DNA of 25,104 nt from an uncultured Collinsella sp. (GCA_900551555.1 URWC01000007.1:1-25104); one strand, 5' to 3'. Shown: positions 14,735 through 22,311, counted from the first letter of the stretch. Notes: generated by a model from the sequence alone, not told the origin. Made by a program: numbers and translations.

Positions 14735-16651
14735 ATGGTCGCATTCGATCGCAACCCGCAAGACTTCAAGTATCTGCGCCTGCTGTCGAGACAGTTTCCC
14801 ACCGAACAATCCGCATTTACCGAAATTATCAACCTCTCGGCCATCCTCAACCTACCCAAGGGCACCGAGCATTTTATGAGCGACGTGCACGGCGAGTACG
14901 AAGCCTTTATGCACATCCTCAACAACTGCTCGGGCGTCGTGCGCGAGCATGTCGACGAGATCTTTGGCGACAGGCTCACCTTTGACGAAAAGGGCGAGCT
15001 GTGTACGCTCATCTACTACCCGCGCGAGAAGATCGAGCTGGTCCGCAGCCAGCGCGAGGACTCGCCCACCTGGTACAAGACGATGCTTGACCAGCTCATC
15101 ATGGTCGCTCGCTCGCTTTCAAGCCGCTACACGCGCTCCAAGGTGCGTAAGGCCATCCCGCGCGACTACGCCTATATCATCGACGAGTTGTTGCACACGC
15201 ACCCGGACGAGAACAACTATCGCGTGCGCTATCACGAGCGCATCGTGGAGTCCATCCTGGAGACCGCCAGCGCCGACGACTTTATCGAGTCGCTCGCTTC
15301 GCTCATCAAGCGCCTGGCCGTCGACCACCTGCACCTGGTGGGCGATATCTTCGACCGCGGCGGCGGCGCGGCCAAGATTATGGACCGCCTGCTCACCTAC
15401 CATTCGCTCGACATCCAGTGGGGCAACCACGACCTGCTGTGGATGGGCGCTGCGGCCGGTGAGCCCGCCTGCATCGCCACGGTGTTGCGCAACAACCTAC
15501 GCTACGACAACTACGAGATCCTGGAGAACGACTACGGCATCTCGCTGCGTGAGCTTGTCGCCTTTGCCGATGCCACCTACACCGCCGGTGAGTCCATCAC
15601 CCCGCTGATCAAGGCCATCAACGTGCTGCTCTTTAAGCTCGAGGGCCAGATTATCCAGCGCCACCCCGAGTTCGATATGACCGACCGCCTGTTACTCGAC
15701 AAGATCGACCACGACACCGGCACGGTCACGCTCGCCGACGGCAGCGTGTGGCCGCTCACGACCAACGACTTCCCCACCGTCGACCCGGCGGACCCCTACA
15801 CGCTCACGTCTCAGGAGCAGCACATCATCGACAAGCTCGTGTCCGAGTTTGTCACCGCCGATCACCTGCATCGCCATATCGATTTCCTCTACACCCACGG
15901 CTCGATGTACAAGGTCGCCAACGGCAACCTGCTCTTCCACGGCTGCGTTCCGCTCAACGAAGACGGCACCTTTAGCAGCATGAACTGCCTGGGCACCTGG
16001 CACGCTGGCCGCGGTTATCTCGATTTTTGCGACCACATCGCCCGCCGCGCGTGGCGCGTGGGCGACCGCGATGCCCTCGACTGGATGTGGTACCTGTGGA
16101 TTGGCTTCAATTCACCCGCCAGCGGACGCCTGGTGCGTACCTTTGAGCGCGCCTATATCGCCGATAAGAGTACCTGGGTCGAGCCGATGGACCCGTACTT
16201 TACGCTTACCAAGTCGCCCTCGGTCTGCGATGATATCATGCGCGAGTTTGGCGTCGCGCCCATGGCATGCTCGCCGACCGGCCACATCATCAACGGCCAC
16301 ACGCCCGTTAAAACCACCAAGGGCGAGCAGCCCATCCGCGCCGAGGGCAAGCTGCTGGTCATCGATGGCGGCTTCTGCCGCGCTTACCATCCCAAGACGG
16401 GCATCGCCGGCTATACGCTCATCTCGAGCTCGCGCGGCTGCCGCCTCAAGTCGCACCGGGCCTTTACGACGGTTGCCGAGGCACTCACGCGCAACGTGGA
16501 CATCGAAAGCGAGACCAACCGTTTTGACCAAGCGGACCGTCGCCGCATGGTGAGCGACACCGATACTGGCGCCAAGATCCGCAGCCAAATCCAAGACCTG
16601 CGTCAGCTGCTCGATGCATATAGAAACGGTGCTATCGAGGAGCGCGCCTAG
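14735..16651 (+). CDS. fbp: Fructose-1,6-bisphosphatase, class III
   Basis: The enzyme removes the C1 phosphate of fructose 1,6-bisphosphate, the irreversible step of gluconeogenesis. The 638-residue length and sequence fit the class III enzyme of Firmicutes and relatives, which is built on a metallophosphatase fold. The metal-site motifs are present in order: MSDVHGEYEAF near residue 48, VGDIFDRGGGAAKIMD near 203, IQWGNHDLLWMG near 228, and a late GHTPVKTTKGEQPI motif. GGAAGG at 14723-14728 sets ATG 14735; the in-frame ATG at 14690 falls inside the leader hairpin. The gene is preceded by an unusually repeat-rich leader and followed by a UUCG-loop hairpin before gtrA. Confidence 0.96.
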   Translation: MVAFDRNPQDFKYLRLLSRQFPTEQSAFTEIINLSAILNLPKGTEHFMSDVHGEYEAFMHILNNCSGVVREHVDEIFGDRLTFDEKGELCTLIYYPREKIELVRSQREDSPTWYKTMLDQLIMVARSLSSRYTRSKVRKAIPRDYAYIIDELLHTHPDENNYRVRYHERIVESILETASADDFIESLASLIKRLAVDHLHLVGDIFDRGGGAAKIMDRLLTYHSLDIQWGNHDLLWMGAAAGEPACIATVLRNNLRYDNYEILENDYGISLRELVAFADATYTAGESITPLIKAINVLLFKLEGQIIQRHPEFDMTDRLLLDKIDHDTGTVTLADGSVWPLTTNDFPTVDPADPYTLTSQEQHIIDKLVSEFVTADHLHRHIDFLYTHGSMYKVANGNLLFHGCVPLNEDGTFSSMNCLGTWHAGRGYLDFCDHIARRAWRVGDRDALDWMWYLWIGFNSPASGRLVRTFERAYIADKSTWVEPMDPYFTLTKSPSVCDDIMREFGVAPMACSPTGHIINGHTPVKTTKGEQPIRAEGKLLVIDGGFCRAYHPKTGIAGYTLISSSRGCRLKSHRAFTTVAEALTRNVDIESETNRFDQADRRRMVSDTDTGAKIRSQIQDLRQLLDAYRNGAIEERA

Positions 16652-16697
16652 CACCACCCGCGGGGATTGGCTAAACTTGCTGAGTTTGTCATCCCCG

Positions 16698-16713
16698 TGG
16701 CGCTTCGGCGCCA
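16698..16713 (+). other. UUCG-tetraloop hairpin between fbp and gtrA
   Basis: TGGCGC-TTCG-GCGCCA is a perfect 6-bp stem closed by a stable TTCG loop. It lies 46 nt after the fbp stop and 16 nt before the gtrA start. No T-run follows, so it may be an RNA processing or stability element rather than a terminator. A larger imperfect stem, CCGCGGGGAT with ATCCCCGTGG, spans about 16659-16700 and would compete with it. Confidence 0.5.
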
Positions 16714-16729
16714 GCTTAAGGCAGGTACC

Positions 16730-17125
16730 ATGCAAAAGCTCCTTGCGCAGATCATGAAATTTGGCGTCGTCGGTGTCATTGCCACGGTTATCGACTTTGG
16801 CATTATGAATCTGCTCCACTACGGTCTGGACCTCAACATCCTAATCGCCAACACCAGCGGCTTTATCATCTCACTCATCTTTAACTACCTCGCAAGCATG
16901 AAGTACGTGTTTGCGCACAAGGAAGGCATGAGCCGCCACCGCGAGTTCATCATCTTTGTCGTGCTGTCCGTGATCGGTCTGGCACTCAACGACGGTATCG
17001 TGCTGGCCCTCAACGCCGGTCTGGGGCTCGAGGCCAATATCGCCAAGATCTGCGCCACCGCGCTTGTCATGGTCTACAACTTTGTGACCCGAAAGATCTT
17101 CCTGGAGGGCGACGAGACAAAATAG
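16730..17125 (+). CDS. GtrA-family membrane protein (first copy)
   Basis: GtrA-family proteins are small four-helix membrane proteins, thought in characterised cases to flip lipid-linked sugars for cell-surface glycosylation. The 131-residue protein has four hydrophobic segments and the family pattern: KFGVVGVIATVIDFGIMNLL in helix 1, then FIISLIFNYLASMKYVF, a basic loop (HKEGMSRHREF) and two further helices ending in NFVTRKIFLEG. ATG 16730 gives the usual family N-terminus; an in-frame TTG at 16667 would add 21 residues through the hairpin region. No glycosyltransferase gene is adjacent, so the substrate is unknown. A second GtrA gene follows at 17345. Confidence 0.88.
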   Translation: MQKLLAQIMKFGVVGVIATVIDFGIMNLLHYGLDLNILIANTSGFIISLIFNYLASMKYVFAHKEGMSRHREFIIFVVLSVIGLALNDGIVLALNAGLGLEANIAKICATALVMVYNFVTRKIFLEGDETK

Positions 17126-17151
17126 CCCGAAACCCCTGCAGCATTACGGCG

Positions 17152-17191
17152 CCCACGGACGACGCGCACTCAGCGCAGTATCGTCCGTGGG
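17152..17191. terminator. 11-bp hairpin after the first gtrA gene
   Basis: CCCACGGACGA (17152-17162) and its exact complement (17181-17191) enclose an 18-nt loop containing a nested GCGC pair. The hairpin lies 27 nt after the gtrA stop. The downstream T content is poor, so it may be a weak terminator or work in either direction. Confidence 0.55.
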
Positions 17192-17215
17192 TGTCGCTCG
17201 TTTACGGGCAAATTT

Positions 17216-17320
17216 TCAACGTTTGCGGATTAGCTCTTGAAAATTTGGCGAGTTCATATAGTTCTTGGCAAAGACCTTACGTTTCCCTTGTAAAAGCTCT
17301 AAAGTATCCTCTGCTCGATT
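17216..17320 (-). other. Possible short gene remnant in the gtrA spacer
   Basis: From ATG 17320 the minus strand gives about 34 residues (beginning MNRAEDTLELLQGKRKVFAK and ending in ELIRKR) that look like natural protein rather than shadow sequence, in a stretch of lower GC. The frame stays open upstream into the antisense of the second gtrA gene. There is no ribosome site. It could be a tiny gene or the eroded C-terminus of a lost gene. I do not recognise it. Confidence 0.25.
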
Positions 17321-17344
17321 CATCAACGCATTGGATGTGATTAC

Positions 17345-17752
17345 GTGCGCAAGGCGCTGGCACAACCTCATACCAAGCAGTTCCTCAAGTTTGCTGTCGT
17401 GGGTCTTATCTCCTTTGGCATCGACTGGGGCATGCTCATTGCGCTCGTCGAGCTGTTCCACCTCGACTTTTTGATGAGCACCACGGTTTCGTTTATCACG
17501 TCCGTCGTGGTCAACTACTGGCTCAGCATGAAGTACGTGTTCGACCACCGCGAAGGCATGAGCCGCAAGCGCGAGTTCACGATCTTCACCATCCTGTCGG
17601 TGATCGGCCTGGGCCTCAACGACCTGTACATGTTTGTGGGCGTCACGTTTTTGAGCATCGGCTACCAGGCCATGAAGGCCATCGCCACGTTCCTCGTCAC
17701 CTGGTACAACTACTTCAGCCGCCGCTTCTTCCTCGAGGGCGCACGGTCATAG
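17345..17752 (+). CDS. GtrA-family membrane protein (second copy)
   Basis: This 135-residue GtrA-type protein starts at GTG 17345 and has four membrane helices. It shares SMKYVFxHxEGMSRxREF and LSVIGLxLND with the first copy, also at the DNA level, so the two are tandem paralogues. Compared with the first copy, the outer parts of the helices differ strongly (FGIDWGMLIALVELFHLDFL), which may mean a different lipid-sugar substrate or heteromer formation. The start is supported only by a weak GGAT 8 nt upstream. The 219-bp gap between the copies contains a hairpin, an AT-rich stretch and a possible gene remnant, so they may have separate promoters. A textbook terminator follows. Confidence 0.86.
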   Translation: MRKALAQPHTKQFLKFAVVGLISFGIDWGMLIALVELFHLDFLMSTTVSFITSVVVNYWLSMKYVFDHREGMSRKREFTIFTILSVIGLGLNDLYMFVGVTFLSIGYQAMKAIATFLVTWYNYFSRRFFLEGARS

Positions 17753-17778
17753 TCGATTCACTATTTGCTTGAATGTAT

Positions 17779-17812
17779 AACCGGTTGGAATTCCCATTCC
17801 AACCGGTTTTTT
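17779..17812 (+). terminator. Intrinsic terminator after the second gtrA gene
   Basis: AACCGGTTGGAAT (17779-17791) pairs perfectly with 17796-17808 across a 4-nt TCCC loop. It runs straight into six T residues (17807-17812). This is a strong Rho-independent terminator for the plus strand. Confidence 0.93.
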
Positions 17813-17851
17813 GTTTGCCGAGAGACCCGGCGACCCAGTCCCATTCGCATG

Positions 17852-17889
17852 AAAAACGGGCGGTCCGGATGTTGGTCCGAACCGCCCGT
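17852..17889 (-). terminator. Intrinsic terminator of the cobalamin-riboswitch operon
   Basis: On the minus strand ACGGGCGGT pairs with ACCGCCCGT, and the stem extends by five more pairs (one of them G-T) to a small loop. It is followed directly by TTTTT (plus-strand A-run 17852-17856). It lies 22 nt after the stop codon at 17912 and ends the two-gene operon. Confidence 0.9.
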
Positions 17890-17911
17890 CTGGCGCACTA
17901 TGTCGAGGCCT

Positions 17912-18820
17912 CTAGCCCGTTACGTAATACCAAACGACGTTGTCGCCATTGGAGAGAACGTAGTTACTGCAGGCCGTCATGGGCGTTGTGCCGTTGACGG
18001 AGTACATCCAGCCGCTCGTGCCGCCGTACTGTTTCTCGGCCAAACCACCAATCGCAGAAACATACGTGCCGTACGATGAGCCGTGTGCGTTGACAGAAAG
18101 GCCCAGCGCGCACAGGGCATCGTAAACGGTGGCGCCTTCGTTAAAGGTAAAGGTGCCGCCAGAGGACACGGGATTGCCCACAGCGCTCGATGTGACCGAA
18201 ACCGTCACCGTAACGTAGTTGGACTCCTGTGAGCCGCTCTGGCTTCCCGAGGAGGCGTTTCCACCATTAGAGGATGAGGCTCCATCAGACGACTGGCCAC
18301 CGCCCGAAGAAGCACCGCCAGACGCATTGGAAGTATCACCGGCTCCCGTATTTTGGGCAGCGGATTTATCGCCAGACTTCTTGCCGCCCCGGTCCTCGGA
18401 CTTCTTGCTATCCGAGTTTTTGTCCGATTCCTTGTTTGAAGACTCGGAATCGTCCTTGAACTTGGACTCATCAGAATCCTTGGACTTGTCTTTTGCATCA
18501 TTCGATGACTTGGAGCCCTCGGAACTGGCCTCGCCCGAAGTCGTAGTCGAGCCAGACGCCTTGGTGTCCTTGGTGACGACGCTCTCCCCCGTCACGGTCT
18601 GAACGATCCAGTCGATGGACCAGGCGCCGCTCTCGGAAGGATGGACGAAGCCCAGCGAGACGACGATCAGAATGGTGCACGCGGCGGTCAGGACGCCAGC
18701 AAGCGCCTTCCGCCGAGGGGCGGACGCCGCCGAAACGGCGCCCTGTTGCTTTGCATCGTCGAACTGAATGAACGAAGAATCTGGTTGCTTGGGGTCAGCG
18801 TCCTTGGATTTATTGGACAC
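17912..18820 (-). CDS. Membrane-anchored DUF4430 (transcobalamin C-terminal-like) protein on a charged stalk
   Basis: The 302-residue protein has three parts. A cytoplasmic N-terminus and one membrane helix (about 39-59, LAGVLTAACTILIVVSLGFV) come first. A low-complexity Ser/Lys/Asp/Gly stalk (about 80-198) follows. A C-terminal DUF4430 domain (201-302) carries the family signature GGTSGWMYSVNG and the closing NGDNVVWYYV. This domain resembles the beta-rich C-terminal domain of transcobalamin and intrinsic factor, so a corrinoid or similar ligand is plausible but unproven. GTG 18820 is preferred over GTG 18829 because AGGTG sits 6 nt upstream. That ribosome site overlaps the TAG of the preceding gene, so the two are translationally coupled and share the B12 riboswitch. 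A good terminator follows. Confidence 0.85.
   Translation of the reverse strand: MSNKSKDADPKQPDSSFIQFDDAKQQGAVSAASAPRRKALAGVLTAACTILIVVSLGFVHPSESGAWSIDWIVQTVTGESVVTKDTKASGSTTTSGEASSEGSKSSNDAKDKSKDSDESKFKDDSESSNKESDKNSDSKKSEDRGGKKSGDKSAAQNTGAGDTSNASGGASSGGGQSSDGASSSNGGNASSGSQSGSQESNYVTVTVSVTSSAVGNPVSSGGTFTFNEGATVYDALCALGLSVNAHGSSYGTYVSAIGGLAEKQYGGTSGWMYSVNGTTPMTACSNYVLSNGDNVVWYYVTG
18330..18570. repeat. Low-complexity Ser/Lys/Asp stalk-coding region
   Basis: The DNA encodes a stalk of short, imperfect KSxD/SD/ESS units in the 302-residue DUF4430 protein. The composition matches the stalk of the larger neighbour (18975-19090), which suggests a shared wall-spanning function or sequence exchange between the genes. 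Confidence 0.6.
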
Positions 18821-18829
18821 AGCCCTCAC

Positions 18830-21800
18830 CTACCGACGTTTGGTGAACACGAACACGCCGACGATGGCGAGTCCGATGACGCCGGCGGCAACGCCAACAA
18901 TGGCGAGCGGATTGGTGCCAGTCTCCTGCTCGGAAGCACCAGAGGGCTTCTTAGCAGTGGTCGTGGAAGCAGCGCCCGTATCGGACTTGGAATCGGACTT
19001 CTTGTCGGACTTGCTGTCCTTCTTCTCAGACTTCTTCTCATCCTTCTTGTCGGACTTATCGGAGCCCTTCTTGTCGGACTTGTTTTCCTTGGTCTCGGTC
19101 TTGGTCGACACCGTCGTCTTGGTCACCGGCTTCTGACCCGGGGCGATAGCGCCGCCGGCCTGCGGGCCCTTAGAGCCGGAACCAGCGCCGGAACCCGTAC
19201 CAGTGCCCGTGCCGGTACCAGTACCAGAACCGCTGCCGCCGCTGGAGCCAGAACCGCCATTGTCACCAGAATTGGTGGCATTCTTGGTCCACTTGGCATA
19301 CAGCGTCAGATCGGCCGTCACCGGCGTACTGAAGTCATACGCTTGCGTGCACGCCTCATCGGTATACCAACCGCCGAAGGTATAGCCCTTGCGACGCGGT
19401 TTTACAGCAGGCTCCGTAGCAGTTTTACCAGCCTTAATACGTTGGGAATCGAGCACAATAGAATCTGCACCATTTGCGTCAAACGAGACAGTATAGCGAT
19501 TGACCTTCTGGCCATTTCCCTTAATCGCGAACAACTTGCCCGAATCGTTAGCGTAGTAGAGTGAACCATCAGAACCGACCGAAATCGACGACATGCAGTA
19601 CTGCTGGTTCTCGGCCGACGGTCTATAGAGCAGCTCAGCCTCTTCGTCACCTATGCGATAGCGATAAATGCCGCCAGGATTATTGTTGGACGTAAAGTAT
19701 ACATAGGTATGACCATCTTGAATGGAAACCACAGGCTGTGACTTAACATCGCCGCTGCCCGTAAAACCACTTGCAGAAGAATCCTCGCGGATGAAGTTAC
19801 CGTCTGCCTTATAAATTGAATAATCGACCGTAAGCGTATCGGCGTCGATAATTGCAAGCTGACCATAGTGGCTCGTAAGACTGTTTTGGGGACCGCCCAT
19901 AAAGGACTCAATCGACGTGCCGCCAACTACAATCTTACCGTTGACAAACACGGGTGTAGAGGTCGAGCTGCTGCCAAACGTAACTTTACCCAGTTCTGAA
20001 AGGGCCCCATCATTAGCGATAGCAATTTTATGGAGCGTGCCATCGGCACTCACAACGTAAGCAGTAGCCCCATCAACAAGCACGTTCGCGCGAACGCGAT
20101 CGGCGATCTTAAGCTTTGCTACGGTCTTTCCAGTCGAAGGATCAACCGTGCTGACAGTGCCTGAATCATCCGCGATAACGCCATAGTCGCCCGAGAACGC
20201 CATGCCAGCCCAGTAATAGCCCTTGCTGTTTTCATTCTTGTGCTGCCACATGACTTTACCGTCAGAAATACGAACACAAAGCAGGTAGCCGTCACTCGAG
20301 TCAATCCAATCGGCCGAAGCGGTACCAAAATAGGCATAGCCATCGCGAACCGAAACAGAAGCAAGCGACTGCTGCGCGCCATCGGGACCGGCCGGCAACC
20401 CATCGGTAACCCAAACCGTCGCAAGCACATCAACCGTTAAGGCCTGAAGACGACCGCCTGAAAGCGGAACAAGCACAACACCATTGGTATATACCATGCG
20501 TGAGGTGGAATCAATTGCAGCAGCCAAAGGTGACTCTAGAACGGTCTTGCCCGTCTCGACATCCTTTTTGAGCAATTTAGAACCAACTGCCACATAGAGA
20601 TAGTCACCGATCAGCAACGCATCGGAAACACCCTTATTGCCGTCCGCACGCGTCTTAAGCTCGCTTACCCATTTCTCATCTGCATCCTTAGTGGGCACAG
20701 GTGCGTCGGTAACCTTGTCGGCACTTGTAAAGCCCGACCAGTCGCTATCCCAGTTAGGGCGTGCAGCGCTCGGATTAAGAACAACGTTGTCGACACCGGG
20801 CAAAGTATCCCCAGGGGCGTAAGCCCAAACGACCTTATCGCCCGACTTAAGCACGTAGTCGTTATCGAGTTGAGTTCCAGGAACGCCGTTGACAAAGAAC
20901 GACCAAGCGCCGGACAGCTCGGTACCATCAAGCGGAGAAACGAGGCTATGGACACCCCAATAGCCGAATTGGTCGTACATCTTGGACTCGATGCCAAGGG
21001 CGTCGAAATAGGTAGCGGAGGCATCCTTGATCGACGTGCCCTTAACAAACACCTGGGTCGACGGGCTCGTCCAACGCTGAGCCATCCCGGCCTTTTTGCC
21101 AATAATCTCCATCGTGACGGAAACCTGCTCGGGCGCGGGGTCGCCGTACTTCGAGTAGCACCAGACGACGGAGTCACCGTCCTTGAGCGTGTAGCCGCCC
21201 GCGCCGGCGTCGGAGGCGCTGCCGTTGACGAACAGCTGCCAGTAAGCGCCGGTCGCCGAGTCGTAGGCGAGCGTGCGGCCGGAGTCGAAGGGCGACGTGA
21301 TCGAGTTGAGTGCCCAGCCCCAGCTGCCGTTGGGGTTGTAATCGGCCTTGAGGCCGGCACGCTTGAACAGCTGCTCGGAGAGGTCGGCCGCGGTCGAGCC
21401 CTCCTTCAGCGTGATCCGCTGCGCGGCGGCCCAGGTCTGCTGGGCGCCCTTGGCGTCGGTGCCGACGACGGAGCACGTGGCAGAGACCTCCTGGCTCTCT
21501 GCCTTGGCAGGCTGAGCCTTGGCCTCTCCAGCGGCAGAGACAACGGCGGTGTCCTGCTTCGAGGCATCGGACGTCGATGCAGCCGGTGCCTCATTGCCGG
21601 CAGCGCTATCGTCCTCAGTCTTGTCGGTAGGGCCCGAAGCTGTCGCAGTGGCATCTTGCTCGGCAGTGCCCCCATTCGCCACCATGCCGCTCGCATTGAG
21701 GTCGGCAGCAGGGCTTGTCGCGGACTCACCAGAGCCGTTCTCGGCAAGCGGTGCCGCCTGAGCCACAGCCTCGGCAATGCCCTCGGCGCCCTCGGCCCAC

Positions 21801-22012
21801 AGCTGAGCCGGTGTGGTGCCAAAGGCCATCGCGAAGGCCAGGAATGCCACCAGGCCGCGCTTGGCTACGCCGCGCGCAATTGCGCCACGGCGATGCGAGA
21901 CGCGCTCGCGCTCGTCCTCAAACATATCCAATTGTCCCCCATTGTCTGTACTTGGAGCGTTGCCTTGAGGCTGCCCCACGTCATCGCGCATGTTGCGCTC
22001 GAGTTCCCCCAT
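18830..22012 (-). CDS. Large exported surface protein: two DUF4430 domains, PQQ-type beta-propeller, InlB-type repeat and C-terminal anchor
   Basis: The 1060-residue protein is led by a cobalamin riboswitch. The order is: a charged N-terminus; a signal-like helix (about 53-66, ending near AQLWA at 73); an Ala/Ser/Thr-rich spacer (80-170); DUF4430 domain 1 (176-288, GAYWQLFVNG and DGDSVVWCYS); DUF4430 domain 2 (296-400, GAWSFFVNG and GDKVVWAYAP); a beta-propeller of PQQ-like blades (about 440-832, repeated GDYLYVAVG, DGYAYFGTA and NGKIVVGG strands); an InlB-type repeat (836-910, GYTFGGWYTD); a Gly/Thr then Lys/Ser/Asp stalk (910-1028); and a membrane helix with a KRR end. No LPXTG is seen; only EQETG precedes the helix. 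ATG 22012 has GGAAGGAGG 6 nt upstream; the in-frame ATG at 22075 lies in the aptamer. The likely role is surface capture of cobalamin, inferred from domains plus riboswitch. Confidence 0.88.
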   Translation of the reverse strand: MGELERNMRDDVGQPQGNAPSTDNGGQLDMFEDERERVSHRRGAIARGVAKRGLVAFLAFAMAFGTTPAQLWAEGAEGIAEAVAQAAPLAENGSGESATSPAADLNASGMVANGGTAEQDATATASGPTDKTEDDSAAGNEAPAASTSDASKQDTAVVSAAGEAKAQPAKAESQEVSATCSVVGTDAKGAQQTWAAAQRITLKEGSTAADLSEQLFKRAGLKADYNPNGSWGWALNSITSPFDSGRTLAYDSATGAYWQLFVNGSASDAGAGGYTLKDGDSVVWCYSKYGDPAPEQVSVTMEIIGKKAGMAQRWTSPSTQVFVKGTSIKDASATYFDALGIESKMYDQFGYWGVHSLVSPLDGTELSGAWSFFVNGVPGTQLDNDYVLKSGDKVVWAYAPGDTLPGVDNVVLNPSAARPNWDSDWSGFTSADKVTDAPVPTKDADEKWVSELKTRADGNKGVSDALLIGDYLYVAVGSKLLKKDVETGKTVLESPLAAAIDSTSRMVYTNGVVLVPLSGGRLQALTVDVLATVWVTDGLPAGPDGAQQSLASVSVRDGYAYFGTASADWIDSSDGYLLCVRISDGKVMWQHKNENSKGYYWAGMAFSGDYGVIADDSGTVSTVDPSTGKTVAKLKIADRVRANVLVDGATAYVVSADGTLHKIAIANDGALSELGKVTFGSSSTSTPVFVNGKIVVGGTSIESFMGGPQNSLTSHYGQLAIIDADTLTVDYSIYKADGNFIREDSSASGFTGSGDVKSQPVVSIQDGHTYVYFTSNNNPGGIYRYRIGDEEAELLYRPSAENQQYCMSSISVGSDGSLYYANDSGKLFAIKGNGQKVNRYTVSFDANGADSIVLDSQRIKAGKTATEPAVKPRRKGYTFGGWYTDEACTQAYDFSTPVTADLTLYAKWTKNATNSGDNGGSGSSGGSGSGTGTGTGTGTGSGAGSGSKGPQAGGAIAPGQKPVTKTTVSTKTETKENKSDKKGSDKSDKKDEKKSEKKDSKSDKKSDSKSDTGAASTTTAKKPSGASEQETGTNPLAIVGVAAGVIGLAIVGVFVFTKRR
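18975..19260. repeat. Tandem low-complexity repeats encoding the stalk of the large surface protein
   Basis: From 18975 to 19090 the plus strand repeats CTTGTCGGACTT-like units, which encode KSDKK/DKKSE runs on the minus strand. From 19171 to 19260 GTACCAGTGCC-like units encode a Gly-Ser/Gly-Thr run. Such repeats can change length by slippage and so vary stalk length between strains. Confidence 0.7.
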
Positions 22013-22074
22013 CGGGGTCCTCCTTCCCTCCAGAGCCCTATGCACACCGGCGGCATACGCCGCGGCAACGTGCA

Positions 22075-22247
22075 AGATGGGAGGCGATCCGACTTAACCT
22101 TAACGGCTCAGGCGCGCCGTCCGATCTGCGACGCGAACATCCCGAGCCAAGAGGAATTACGGTTACTGGTACAGCCGGGGACTTGCACCCCGATTCTCCC
22201 AAACGCGCAGGAAAACCGTGCGTTCGTGCGTCTCCGCACCACCATCT
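22075..22247 (-). ncRNA. Cobalamin (B12) riboswitch aptamer
   Basis: On the minus strand the conserved core reads GGGAGAATCGGGGTGCAAGT followed by CCCCGGCTGTACCAGTAACC and GTAA. This matches the B12-box region of cobalamin riboswitches. The 3' conserved part reads AGTCGGATCGCCTCCC. The ends pair perfectly as a P1 helix: AGATGG (plus 22242-22247) with CCATCT (plus 22075-22080). The predicted transcription start (about 22250) falls just before P1. The downstream gene starts at 22012. CCTCC beside P1 is complementary to either GGAGG of the gene's ribosome site (plus 22019-22023 or 22027-22031), and a small GCGGC-GTAT-GCCGC stem lies between, so control is more likely translational than by termination. 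That mechanism is inference. Confidence 0.88.
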
Positions 22248-22256
22248 AGGCCATCG

Positions 22257-22285
22257 ATTATTACCGTCAAAATGGTATCACGCAA
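22257..22285 (-). promoter_or_regulatory. Promoter of the cobalamin-riboswitch operon
   Basis: On the minus strand the -35 TTGCGT (plus 22280-22285) and -10 AATAAT (plus 22257-22262) are separated by exactly 17 nt. Initiation about 7 nt downstream would start the transcript at about 22250, right at the aptamer P1 helix. The -35 overlaps the T-run of the upstream terminator. Confidence 0.6.
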
Positions 22286-22311
22286 AAGGGCCCCGCACAC
22301 AGGCGAAGCCC
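22284..22311 (-). terminator. Intrinsic terminator after the UbiB-like gene
   Basis: On the minus strand GGGCTTCGC pairs with GCGGGGCCC (9 bp, two G-T pairs) across a 6-nt loop and is followed by TTTT. It lies about 50 nt after the UbiB-like stop codon. It should insulate the riboswitch operon from read-through. Confidence 0.75.

Noticed and set aside
18830..18960. LPXTG sorting signal in the large surface protein
   Set aside because: No LPXTG or close variant precedes the C-terminal helix; only EQETG is present.
18975..19260. CRISPR-like tandem repeats
   Set aside because: The units are short and in frame, and encode Lys/Ser/Asp and Gly/Thr stalk sequence; no regular spacers.
22013..22075. 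ATG at 22075 as the start of the large surface protein
   Set aside because: It lies in the P1 helix of the cobalamin aptamer and has no ribosome site, while ATG 22012 has GGAAGGAGG at 6 nt.
20870..22249. 459-residue plus-strand open frame opposite the DUF4430 gene and the riboswitch
   Set aside because: It runs through the aptamer and antisense to clear domains, and its composition is shadow-like.
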